64,000 bases of DNA from Eilatimonas milleporae (GTDB lineage Bacteria > Pseudomonadota > Alphaproteobacteria > Sphingomonadales > Kordiimonadaceae): assembly GCF_003688555.1 (NCBI RefSeq), contig NZ_REFR01000012.1, forward strand, positions 62,001 through 126,000, given 5' to 3'. This document shows positions 9,509 through 17,782 of this stretch, one piece after another. The position numbers were made by a program, and so were the translations under genes. Position 1 is the stretch's first letter. Each line of letters begins with the position of its first letter. The notes beneath the pieces are model-generated. The model did no database searches. It had not been told where the DNA came from and saw nothing but the letters and a program-made list of their open reading frames with translations.

Positions 9509-9935
9509 GCCCTGTTGTCAAAAGTTTTGATCCAAAGTCTCACCGCGGCAAAGTTTAAGAAACTTAGGCAGGACAGTGCGCGCTTTTTGTAACGGGTTAT
9601 GGTGCGCCTTGAGTGTTTGAGAAAGCCAAACATGCGCTCCACGCGGTTGCGGTCTTTGTATCTTTGACAGTCGCATTGAGGTGGATTTTGCGGTTTGAGC
9701 ATCTCGGAATGATTGGCCGTCTGCATTGCATCGGCAGGTCTTCATGCACGCTGCCATCATCATAACTTTTACTGGACAGCATCCCAAACGCCTTGTTCGG
9801 TCCAACGGCGGAAACGGACATAGACAGAATTTCATTTTCCATAGCGACTTAAATGTCGCGCCAAGGATAACCGGTGCGCAGCACCATACCATTTCAAAAC
9901 GGGTGATTGCCACCTGTAGGGCGAGCATGGCGGCC
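9509..9935 (-). pseudogene. IS5-family transposase remnant (frameshifted, internally deleted)
   Basis: On the minus strand, fragments of an IS5-family DDE transposase are readable in different frames. They are an N-terminal piece equivalent to GYPWRDI and a degraded RRWTEQGVWDAV-like stretch (about 9860-9790), a central SYDDGSVHEDLP piece, and a C-terminal piece with YKDRNRVERMFGFLKHSRR (the catalytic-Glu region) ending near 9512. The central part, including the first two catalytic Asp regions, is missing. The outer end at 9509 (GGCCCTGTTGTCAAAAG) looks like the IS terminal repeat and directly follows the CTAG at the stop of the antiporter gene. Confidence 0.8.
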
Positions 9936-10184
9936 GCATTATGGTGGAAGCAAAGCTACAAATATACTATTATGCATCCGATAAATCGGCACAGTCGATG
10001 ACGGCTCCTTAAAAAAGCAACCTTGAAGCAAAAACCGGCCAAAATCGAAACCTTTTTTATTAATATAGCCTAGGAATATTGTTGCCAATTTTTCTTGGGA
10101 AAAGCTGCGTTTTCGGCGAGTTTAGTAAATAATATTTTCATGATCATATCATATGTTTTTCTATAAAAACAATTGGGGATGGTG
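9936..10184. other. AT-rich intergenic stretch upstream of the GIY-YIG gene
   Basis: There is no gene here. Base composition shifts abruptly to AT-rich from about 10020, for instance the run around 10050-10075 and the TGATCATATCATATG region near 10141. The stretch probably holds the promoter of the downstream nuclease gene. No clear sigma70 boxes or terminal repeats could be fixed. Confidence 0.4.
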
Positions 10185-11024
10185 ATGGGCACTATGAGTG
10201 AATATAGAGGCAATAATAAGGGCTTATCGGATTTCCTAAGATATGAAAACCGTTTTTACGTTTATATTTTACGTCGGCCAGATGGACAAGAATTCTATGT
10301 GGGGAAAGGTAAAAAAGACCGTGTATTCTACCACGTGAGAGAAGCCCAGCATGAGACCCGATACTCATCCAATCCATATAAGACGAACATTATAAGGAGT
10401 ATACTTAAATCTGGGGCACAAATTATCTATGAGATCGATAGTTTGTTTGAGGATGAGGTGTTGGCATACAAGCGCGAAACTCAATTGATCGAGAAATTGA
10501 AGCGGCTTCATGAAGGTGGGCTTCTTACCAATCTGGCACCGGGAGGGGGAAGCACTGCTGGGGCCGCTCCCCATTCTAAAGAAAAGCATCGCGCTAGCCT
10601 TGGAGGGGTACCCACCGATGACTCTGAACGGGCTATCCTAAACAGATTCCTTCTTTCACTTGGACAACCAAAAAGTATCTGTGTGAAGGTGGTCGGTAGG
10701 GTTACAAGGCCGAAGCCTACCCAGGCGTTTAAACACGTGACGCGCAAACCGACCAAAAGACAGGCGTTAGCTATCGTCGCGAGTGCAATTGCAAATGGAA
10801 TAGAATTGTCAAGCGGATGTGAGGTCCCCAGGAGATTCACTCATAAGGGTGTGGATGCATTTGTTGAAAACGGAGTGAGCAGAGACATTGTAACCTCTGG
10901 ACTTGCTAAGGTTTTACCTGCGGAAGGTCCCTTGTATGAAACCTTCATAATAGATACTGAAGGATTAGCAGACATCATCAGGCTTATCGGCGAAAAACAA
11001 CTCAGGAGTTATGGCCTGATCTAG
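10185..11024 (+). CDS. GIY-YIG nuclease family protein (LEM-3-like)
   Basis: The 279-residue protein begins with a GIY-YIG domain of the LEM-3-like subgroup. YVYILRRPDG and FYVGKGK give the two short motifs, R46 lies in KKDRVFYH, and a downstream Glu lies in the helix KRETQLIEKL. The domain is closed by a GLLTNLAPGGGS loop. The C-terminal part (about 135-279) has no family I recognise. Codon use is AT-rich compared with neighbours and the gene is enclosed by IS5-family remnants, so it was probably acquired. ATG 10185 is chosen because GGGGA at 10175-10179 precedes it; 10173 (TTG) and 10194 are alternatives. A role in defence or mobile-element biology is possible but unproven. Confidence 0.75.
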   Translation: MGTMSEYRGNNKGLSDFLRYENRFYVYILRRPDGQEFYVGKGKKDRVFYHVREAQHETRYSSNPYKTNIIRSILKSGAQIIYEIDSLFEDEVLAYKRETQLIEKLKRLHEGGLLTNLAPGGGSTAGAAPHSKEKHRASLGGVPTDDSERAILNRFLLSLGQPKSICVKVVGRVTRPKPTQAFKHVTRKPTKRQALAIVASAIANGIELSSGCEVPRRFTHKGVDAFVENGVSRDIVTSGLAKVLPAEGPLYETFIIDTEGLADIIRLIGEKQLRSYGLI

Positions 11025-11390
11025 GCCTTGATTGACAAAAGTGGTTCTTTCTGAGGTGATTTTCTGAATCAAAGCTGTCTTTTGGAAGACAGCTTTGAGC
11101 GCACAAGGTTATCGCGGGAATCCGAAGGAAGTGGAATGTAAGATCATCGGGGTGTTTTTGTTGCCGGAGCGAGGTCAGCACGCATGATCGGTGCAGGGTA
11201 ATCAGCATTATCTCAACGGCATGCTTTATTTGTGATGTGCACCGTTTGTCCTTGGCGTGGTATACATGAGTGCTAAAGTAAATAGAACTCGGTTATGTGC
11301 GGCTTTTGCCGCTGGGCCGAACAAGGTGCCTGAGAGGCTTTGCTGCAGACATTGGTGGATATCGGGCTGACCGACGACTGACACCATATG
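11025..11390 (+). pseudogene. IS5-family transposase N-terminal remnant, cut by an IS481 element
   Basis: From about 11247 the plus strand reads a degraded version of the conserved IS5-family segment: CPWRGIHEC, then NSV, CRWAEQGA, and EALLQTLVDIGLTDD. Four in-frame stops interrupt it, at least three at positions where the family has Trp (TGG changed to TGA or TAG). The left end at 11025 (GGCCTTGATTGACAAAAG, right after a CTAG) resembles the terminal sequence at 9509. The fragment stops near 11390 where the IS481-type element begins. Confidence 0.72.
11069..11098. repeat. perfect 13-bp hairpin downstream of the GIY-YIG gene
   Basis: The arms TCAAAGCTGTCTT (11069-11081) and AAGACAGCTTTGA (11086-11098) are exact inverted copies around a TTGG loop, 44 bases after the GIY-YIG stop codon. 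There is no T-run after it on the plus strand. It may act as a terminator or belong to the IS leader. Confidence 0.6.
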
Positions 11391-12503
11391 AGCTGTCCCG
11401 TTAAGCGTCTTGTCTAACGCATGACATGACGGTTTCGATGGGCCGTCGGCCCTGATTTCGGTAGCCCAGATGCGGGCGCTCGGTGTTGTGGTGGACAAGC
11501 CAGGCGTCGAGATCGGCCTGCAGCGCCTCGACCGTCTCGTAGAAGGTTTCACGCATCTTGATGCGGAAGAACTCGTCCAAGACGGTACTGTTGAAACGCT
11601 CGACGAAACCATTGGTTTTCGGTGATTTGACCTAGGTGCGGCGATGCTTGATGCCGTTGAGATCGAGGTAGAGCTAGTAGGGGTGGCGCTCGGTGCCGCA
11701 GAACTTGCGGCCATTGTCGGTCAGGACGCTTTCACCGGGAGATCGAGATTGCGGTAGAAGGGCAGCACGTCATTGTGCAGCACCGCGACGGCCGCCTCGG
11801 GCTGTTTGGAGACGTGCGGAAAGCCGAAGGCGTAGCTGCCGTAGGTATCGACCACGGCGTGCAGGTAGACCTTTCCGACGCCCTTGAGCGCGCCGACGAA
11901 GAAGATGTCCGCAGACAGCAGTTCTCCCGGAGCCTTTGATTCCATATGTCTTTCCTGGAAGCAGGGGTTCAGCTTCTCAAGGAAGGCGACTTGCTCGGCG
12001 GTGATCTCTATCGCCTTGTCGGCGGTGTGCCGCTCCAGCGCCAGCCAGCGGTCGATCTTCGTGCCCAGCCCGTGGTCGTGCAGGATCTTCTGGATCGTGA
12101 TCGACGAAACCCGAATCCCTTCAAGCGCTAGCATCGCCTCGTGCCGGTTGCAGCCATACGTCGGGTGTTCAGAGCCAGCGCCTTGATCTTCTCCACCGTC
12201 TCAGGCGGGGTTGTCTGCGGGTGGCTCTTGTGGATCGGTGGCAGTTCCTTCAGCCCGTCAAAGCCTTGCGTCTGAAACCGGCGCTTCCGCTCATAGAAGC
12301 TGGTCCGGTCCATGCCCCTCTGCCGGCACGCCTCGGCAATGTTGCCAAGCTCCCTGGTCAACTCCAGCACGCTCAAACGCTGCTGCGCCACCTTGCTCGC
12401 CGCATCACGCGGCGCTGCCTTCTTTGCTGTCGATAATCGTCCCATGGGCACTTCCTCCTTCCCAATAATAGAACGGAAAGAAGCTTAAGTGGACAGACCA
12501 ACA
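11391..12503 (-). mobile_element. IS481-family insertion sequence (inactive)
   Basis: The right end (12481-12503) reads, on the minus strand, TGTTGGTCTGTCCACTTAAG. The left end near 11393-11405 has CTGTCCCGTTAAGC, which matches it in 12 of 14 aligned bases and forms the inverted repeat. Between them lies one transposase reading on the minus strand with multiple lesions. The element is inserted into an IS5-family remnant on its left. On its right it stops five bases before the start codon of an EamA transporter gene. Confidence 0.75.
11401..12445 (-). pseudogene. IS481-family transposase with two frameshifts and two nonsense mutations
   Basis: The ATG at 12445 follows AAGGAGG. An N-terminal helix-turn-helix region (RLSVLELTRELGNIAEACRQ, SFYERKRRF) runs to a one-base frameshift near 12170. 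The rve core follows (HPTYGCNRHEAMLALEG, SADIFFVGALKGVGKVYLHAVVDTYGSYAFGF) with the first catalytic Asp. A second frameshift lies near 11728. The last part reads VLTDNGRKFCG (second Asp) and NGFVERFNSTVLDEF (catalytic Glu) to the stop at 11401, with two in-frame TAG codons, after ERHPY and after KHRRT. Restoring one base at each frameshift and two codons would give an ordinary full-length protein, so the decay is recent. Confidence 0.85.
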
Positions 12504-12508
12504 GATCC

Positions 12509-13411
12509 ATGACCCTTGGCCAGTGGGGCATGCTGGCGATGCTGTCCATGATATGGGGAGGGTCTTTCTTCTTCATCGGTGTGGCCGTAGCGGACGTACC
12601 GCCTCTTACGATTGTGGCGACAAGGGTTCTCCTGGCCGCCATGGTGTTGTGGCTGATCATGGCGGCATTGCGTCAGCCGATGCCGCGCGATCCGTCCATA
12701 TGGGGCGCTTTTTTCTGTATGGGGTTTTTGAACAATGTTTTGCCGTTCAGCCTGATTGTCTGGGGGCAGACATATATATCGTCCGGGTTGGCTTCCATCC
12801 TTAATGCCACAACGCCTTTGTTTACCATATTGGTCGCGGGCGCGGTGCTGGCAGACGAACGTATCACCCTTGGCAAGGCTGTCGGTGTTCTGCTGGGGCT
12901 TACCGGTGTGGTCGTAATCGTCGGCCCCGAGGCAATGGGCGGTATGGATGAAAATGTTCTGGCGCAATTGGCCGTATTGGCGGCGGGCGTGTCCTATGCG
13001 TTCGCGGGTGTTTACGGGCGCCGTTTCCGAACCATGGGCATGACACCCTTTGTCACGGCCACGGGGCAGGTGACGGCATCCAGTGTGTTGTTGTTGCCGT
13101 TCGCCCTGTTTGTGGACCGGCCCTGGGAGCAGGCCGTACCGGAAGGGCCTGTATGGGCTGCGTTGGCCGGTCTGGGTATTCTGTCCACCGCTTTTGCCTA
13201 TATTCTATATTTCCGTCTTTTGGCGACAGCCGGGGCCACCAATCTCTTGCTGGTGACATTTCTGGTGCCTGTCAGTGCCGTTTTGCTGGGAATTCTGTTT
13301 TTGGGCGAGCATCTTGCTGCCGGCCATGTCGCCGGTATGGCTTTGATCGCGTCCGGGCTTTTGGTCATTGACGGTCGTTTGTTGCCCCGCCGACGGCCGT
13401 CGGAGCCATGA
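12509..13411 (+). CDS. EamA/DMT-superfamily permease
   Basis: The 300-residue integral membrane protein has about ten TM helices in two EamA repeats. The first begins MLSMIWGGSFFFIGVAV; the second is around residues 155-290 (VSYAFAGVYGRRF). This is the drug/metabolite transporter superfamily, usually efflux of amino acids or metabolites; the substrate is unknown. The N-terminus aligns with complete family members, so the protein seems intact. The IS481 right end lies only five bases upstream of the ATG, leaving no Shine-Dalgarno sequence, so expression is probably changed or dependent on the element. Confidence 0.85.
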   Translation: MTLGQWGMLAMLSMIWGGSFFFIGVAVADVPPLTIVATRVLLAAMVLWLIMAALRQPMPRDPSIWGAFFCMGFLNNVLPFSLIVWGQTYISSGLASILNATTPLFTILVAGAVLADERITLGKAVGVLLGLTGVVVIVGPEAMGGMDENVLAQLAVLAAGVSYAFAGVYGRRFRTMGMTPFVTATGQVTASSVLLLPFALFVDRPWEQAVPEGPVWAALAGLGILSTAFAYILYFRLLATAGATNLLLVTFLVPVSAVLLGILFLGEHLAAGHVAGMALIASGLLVIDGRLLPRRRPSEP

Positions 13412-13532
13412 TTCCGTTTTCCCCGAACGGTTATTGCTGCATTGACTTATTTCCGCACTGTGCCGATGCCTGTAATATGATGGTGTATGAATAGGCTGTA
13501 TGATGGATCGATGCATGGCGGGGAGTAAAAGA

Positions 13533-14402
13533 ATGAAAATACTGGTTGCCATAGGACTCTGGATCATGTGTGCCCACGCCGCTCTCGCGGGCGACGAGCG
13601 TCCGGCATTGTGGCGTGTGGCGGACGGGGATACGACCGTGCATGTCTTCGGGACGATCCATGTTCTCAAACCCGGCACTGCCTGGCTGACCCCGGACCTG
13701 CAGGCGGTTGTTGACGGCGCGGATACCCTGTATCTGGAACTGTCTCCTGTGGAGCAAAGCCCGCAGGTGATGCAGCCGCTTGTGCAGAAAATAGGCCTGC
13801 TGCCGGATGGTCAGACCATGCGGGACCATCTGCCGGCCGATATGTACGAGCAGCTGAAAACGGAACTGACCGCGCTCGGCCTGCCGGAGGCGGGTTTTTT
13901 GCGTTACAAACCGTGGCTTGGGGGACTGACCTATGCGGCACTGCGCTTTCTGAAGCTCGGTTACGAACCCCGGGCCGGTGTGGAGGCCGTTTTGGTCGAC
14001 AGGGCACAGACGAAAGGTATCCCCGTCGAAGGCCTGGAAACAGCCGCATTTCAGTTGTCCCTGTTTGACGGTATGACCGATGGTGAGGCCTTGGCCCTGA
14101 TCGGCCAATTGCTCGAAGATGCAGGGCAGCTGGGCATGCAGATGGATGCCATGACCGCAGCCTGGGTCCGCGGCGACATGGAAGCTCTGGATACGCTTCT
14201 GAACCGTCAGCTTGGGGCCTATCCGAGCCTGGCGGAAAAACTGCTGTACAGTCGAAACAGGAACTGGATGACGGAACTGGACGGTATTTTGGACAGGCCG
14301 GGTACATTCGTCCTTGCCGTTGGAGCCGGTCACCTGGCCGGGGACCGGTCGCTTCTGCACCTGGCTGTACAGAACGGATTGAACGTTACCCGCATACACT
14401 GA
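13533..14402 (+). CDS. TraB/GumN family protein
   Basis: The 289-residue secreted or envelope protein has a signal peptide (MKILVAIGLWIMCAHAALAG). It then shows the TraB/GumN signature: an N-terminal VHVFGTIHVL motif and a C-terminal FVLAVGAGHLAGDRSLL motif. These paired GxxH-type motifs resemble those of the Tiki/TraB metalloprotease-like fold. The intervening helical region fits the usual size. The ATG at 13533 is preferred over 13500 because GGGGAG at 13520 precedes it and the signal peptide then begins properly. It stands alone between the permease and the regulator. Bacterial members have no firm biochemical role. Confidence 0.85.
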   Translation: MKILVAIGLWIMCAHAALAGDERPALWRVADGDTTVHVFGTIHVLKPGTAWLTPDLQAVVDGADTLYLELSPVEQSPQVMQPLVQKIGLLPDGQTMRDHLPADMYEQLKTELTALGLPEAGFLRYKPWLGGLTYAALRFLKLGYEPRAGVEAVLVDRAQTKGIPVEGLETAAFQLSLFDGMTDGEALALIGQLLEDAGQLGMQMDAMTAAWVRGDMEALDTLLNRQLGAYPSLAEKLLYSRNRNWMTELDGILDRPGTFVLAVGAGHLAGDRSLLHLAVQNGLNVTRIH

Positions 14403-14654
14403 AGTCCGTCATGCGCGCGCACCGTGCGTCTGTATGGTGGGCCCCGCCGATGGATGCCCTATCCTCCAGTCTGCGCTGATACCCGTGATGCCTGGAAACC
14501 TTTCAGGCGCACAAGTGACTGGTCTGCTAAAAGTATAATAGGGCAATTCTCTAGCCCGACCCTTGCAATCTGGTTCAACCTATGAGCACATTTTGACGGA
14601 CTTGCCGACATTGCGGGCAAGTGTCGGCGGACTGCGTTGTTTGAAGGTTGGCTT

Positions 14655-15065
14655 ATGACCGTACAGATGGGGTTTGAGCCCTTTTCCATTCTGCTTGTCG
14701 ATGATGAGGTGGTCGTGCGGGGTCTTGTAAAGGCCATGCTTGAAAAGCTGGGCTTTGCACAGGTTGATGAGGCCGCCGATGGGTCCGCAGCATTGCGAAA
14801 ACTGGATCAGAACAGCTACAGCCTTATCCTGTGCGATGTACATATGGAACCGATCGGCGGAATCGACTTCCTGAAGGCCTTGCGTCAGGGGGCGAATGTC
14901 CGCTATTCGCCGTCCAAGTCGCGAACGCCTGTCATATTTCTGTCCGGCAGTGCCGATACGGATGATTTGTATAAAGCAAGACAATTGGGAGTTCAGAGCT
15001 ATATTTTAAAACCTGTGGTTTTTGATGCTCTTAAAAAGCGTTTGTCCAAGGTTCTTAAAGTTTAG
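14655..15065 (+). CDS. single-domain response regulator receiver protein
   Basis: The 136-residue CheY-like protein is made of one receiver domain only. Acidic pocket D16/D17 (LLVDDE), phosphoacceptor Asp61 (LILCDVHM), Ser at the switch position (FLSGSA) and Lys119 (YILKPV) are all present. There is no output domain, so it must act by protein contact or as a phosphate relay. ATG 14655 is chosen because GAAGG at 14643-14647 precedes it; a TTG at 14637 is in frame but has no ribosome-binding site. A hybrid histidine kinase with an Hpt domain follows 128 bases downstream and is the obvious candidate phosphodonor. Confidence 0.9.
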   Translation: MTVQMGFEPFSILLVDDEVVVRGLVKAMLEKLGFAQVDEAADGSAALRKLDQNSYSLILCDVHMEPIGGIDFLKALRQGANVRYSPSKSRTPVIFLSGSADTDDLYKARQLGVQSYILKPVVFDALKKRLSKVLKV

Positions 15066-15193
15066 CAACGCAAAGGCGTATTCATGTGTAGTGGGGTTGA
15101 CTGTCAAATATTTACAATATTGCTTTTATATTCCATACGACCTGATTAACTTGACCACAGTTGTGTGTTTTGACGCTTGGGTGCCAGAGGCCA

Positions 15194-17728
15194 ATGGCTG
15201 ACGCTTATAAGTTTGCGGATGATATCGATCTTGCCGCCACCGAAGGTGACAGTCTTGCAGAGGCAAGGCTGTGGAAGGTTCTGATTGTTGATGACGAACC
15301 CGAAGTGCACACGCTGACGAAACTCAACCTTCGCGATCTTGAGTTTCGGGGAGGGCGCCTGAAATTCCTCAGCGCCTACTCCGCGCGTGAGGCGCGGGAC
15401 GTGATCGGCGGGCATGACGATATTGCGGTTATTCTGCTTGATGTCGTCATGGAGGAAGAAGATGCGGGCCTGAAGCTGGTGGACGAAATTCGTCAGGACC
15501 TCGGTGACCGGCGCGTCCGCATCGTTCTGCGCACCGGACAGCCCGGTCAGGCCCCTGAAACCGAGGCCATTCTGAAATACGACATTAATGATTATCGCTC
15601 GAAAACAGAGCTGACGCAGGAGCGGCTGGCCACATCGGTCATCGGTGCCCTGCGCAACTATGCCGACATTGTCGATCTGGAGAAGATGGAACATGAGCGC
15701 CGTCTCGCGGAAGAAAAGTCGGCGGCGCGTTCTTTGTTCCTCGCATCCGTCAGTCATGAAATCCGTACGCCCATGAGCGGTATTCTCGGGACACTGGACC
15801 TGCTGTCCGGCAGCGAGATCGGGACAGAGGAGCAGGAACTTATCGATACCTGCCGCGACAGCGCCCATTTTTTGCTGAGCATCATCGACGATATTCTCGA
15901 TCTTTCCAAGATTGAGGCCGGCAAGCTGGCGATTGTGCCGGACACGGTCAATCTGGAAGACCTGATCCACGGTGCCCTTGACCCGATCGCGACCCGGGCC
16001 TGGTTGAAAGATATCGATTTACTGTGTGCAGTAGCCCCCAGTACGCCCAGACTGGTCAAGTGCGACCCCACACGCGTGCAGCAGATTCTGATCAATCTGG
16101 TGGGTAACGCCATCAAATTTACCCATCATGGTCACGTCATAGTCCGCGTTTTGCCGGAATACAGTGACGATACAAGCTGTACGGTCCGCTTTGAGGTGGA
16201 AGATACCGGTATCGGGCTGAGTGAAGAGGAACGCCAGCGCCTGTTCATGCCTTTTGAACAGGCCACCGCCAATACGGCCCGCAAATATGGCGGGACGGGC
16301 CTGGGGCTGGCCATCTGCCGGCGCCTGGTTGATATGATGGACGGCGAAATTGATGTCAGCAGCCGCAAGGGGGAAGGCGCGCGTTTCTGGCTCCGCCTTA
16401 CTTTGCCGGTGGTGGAGCCCGCGGAAACATCGGAGCGCAGCCTGGCGGATGTTCGTGTGCTTCTGGTCGCGGATCAGGGCGGCACTGCGGCCCATGCCCG
16501 GAGTATTCTGCTGGATGAGGGGGCGGAAGTTCTGCAGGCCACCAGCCCGGACGAAGCCGTCATGCTGATCCGGCAGGAGCAACAGCGCGAGGCCGCTGTA
16601 CATGCGGTCGTGGTGGATGAAGTGGTGCGCGGACAGCACTGTTTCCATACCATTCGCGCCATTCAGGAAAAGGCCGGTTTTAAGGATTTGCCGATTGCTG
16701 TCATGGTGCGGCGTTCAAGCCGGTCCCTGATAAACCGTATCCGCAAATACGGCATTGACCGTCTGGTGATGAAGGCCATCCGCCGTCAGATTCTGGTCAG
16801 GACGGTTGAATTGATGCTGAACCCGGATCGCTCCGGCGCTGAAGCCATGTCTGATGATAGCCGTTTCCATCAGACCGCGGGCGCTGCCGAGAATGACGTC
16901 TTTTTCCCCGAAGCCCGTATTCTGGTGGCCGAAGATACCCCGGCAAGCCAGATTGTCATCCGGCGCATGCTGGAACGTCTGGCAGCCAAGGTCAGCGTTG
17001 TTGAAAATGGCGAGCAGGCCCTGGATGCCGTGCTGATGAACCCCGGATATTACGATCTGGTTTTGGCCGATTGCCATATGCCGGAAATGGATGGCTACAC
17101 ATTTGTCCGTGAATTGCGTCGGGAAGAGCGCGCGAGTGGGACCCATATGCCCGTGGTCGGTTTGTCGGCCAGTGCGCTGCCGGAGGAAATCGCCCTGTCC
17201 AGGAATGCGGGCATGGATGATTATCTGACCAAGCCGACAACCATGAGGGCCCTTAAAGAGGCTCTTGAAAAATGGCTTCCGGAAACATGCCCGCGCGTAT
17301 CAACCATGCAGCAGCCCGTTCTTTCCCTGGTCAAGGCGCAGGCGGCGGCAAAGGTCGGCAAAACCCCTTTGCAGGAAGAAGCCAGCCGTGCCGGCCTGGA
17401 TCTGAACACTCTTCTTGAGACATTCGGCACCATTAATGACAAGGCCCAGGTCGTCATTGACTCTTTCCTGGATGATACGCCGCATTATCTTGATGATCTG
17501 CTCAAAGCCAGCCGTGAGGAAGACGCCGTTAAAACGCGTGAGGCCGCGCACCGTGTCGCCAGCAGCAGCACGGTGGTCGGTGGAACCGAACTGTTCCGCG
17601 CAGCCAAAGTGGTTGAAAAAGAAGCGCAGGCAGACGATTGGCAGAGTATCCGTGAAGATGTGGAACAGGTCTATGAACGGTTCGATCGTATCCGCCGTTT
17701 TTTCGACGCGCTCGGCACCTCTTCCTGA
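15194..17728 (+). CDS. hybrid histidine kinase, REC-HisKA-HATPase-REC(pseudo)-REC-Hpt
   Basis: The 844-residue cytosolic hybrid kinase has no TM segments. Its domains in order are: an N-terminal receiver (VLIVDDEPEVH, phosphoacceptor near Asp83, about 25-150); HisKA with His188 in SHEIRTPMSG; HATPase with NLVGNAIKFT, DTGIGL and GTGLGLAI; a degenerate receiver (VRVLLVADQGG, acidic pair lost); an intact receiver with Asp626 (LADCHMPEMDG); and a C-terminal Hpt domain with His786 (REAAHRVASS). The full phosphorelay is thus within one protein. ATG 15194 is preceded by AGAGG. It is probably linked functionally to the single-domain regulator upstream. The N-terminal receiver suggests it is controlled by another kinase and not by a membrane signal. 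Confidence 0.92.
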   Translation: MADAYKFADDIDLAATEGDSLAEARLWKVLIVDDEPEVHTLTKLNLRDLEFRGGRLKFLSAYSAREARDVIGGHDDIAVILLDVVMEEEDAGLKLVDEIRQDLGDRRVRIVLRTGQPGQAPETEAILKYDINDYRSKTELTQERLATSVIGALRNYADIVDLEKMEHERRLAEEKSAARSLFLASVSHEIRTPMSGILGTLDLLSGSEIGTEEQELIDTCRDSAHFLLSIIDDILDLSKIEAGKLAIVPDTVNLEDLIHGALDPIATRAWLKDIDLLCAVAPSTPRLVKCDPTRVQQILINLVGNAIKFTHHGHVIVRVLPEYSDDTSCTVRFEVEDTGIGLSEEERQRLFMPFEQATANTARKYGGTGLGLAICRRLVDMMDGEIDVSSRKGEGARFWLRLTLPVVEPAETSERSLADVRVLLVADQGGTAAHARSILLDEGAEVLQATSPDEAVMLIRQEQQREAAVHAVVVDEVVRGQHCFHTIRAIQEKAGFKDLPIAVMVRRSSRSLINRIRKYGIDRLVMKAIRRQILVRTVELMLNPDRSGAEAMSDDSRFHQTAGAAENDVFFPEARILVAEDTPASQIVIRRMLERLAAKVSVVENGEQALDAVLMNPGYYDLVLADCHMPEMDGYTFVRELRREERASGTHMPVVGLSASALPEEIALSRNAGMDDYLTKPTTMRALKEALEKWLPETCPRVSTMQQPVLSLVKAQAAAKVGKTPLQEEASRAGLDLNTLLETFGTINDKAQVVIDSFLDDTPHYLDDLLKASREEDAVKTREAAHRVASSSTVVGGTELFRAAKVVEKEAQADDWQSIREDVEQVYERFDRIRRFFDALGTSS

Positions 17729-17782
17729 CGTATAATCAAACGCTTTCTTCCATCCCGTTCTGACCAGGCCTTGCGGCGGACT

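Noticed and set aside
9726-10001. Plus-strand 91-codon frame across the IS5 remnant
   Set aside because: Antisense to the recognisable transposase fragments.
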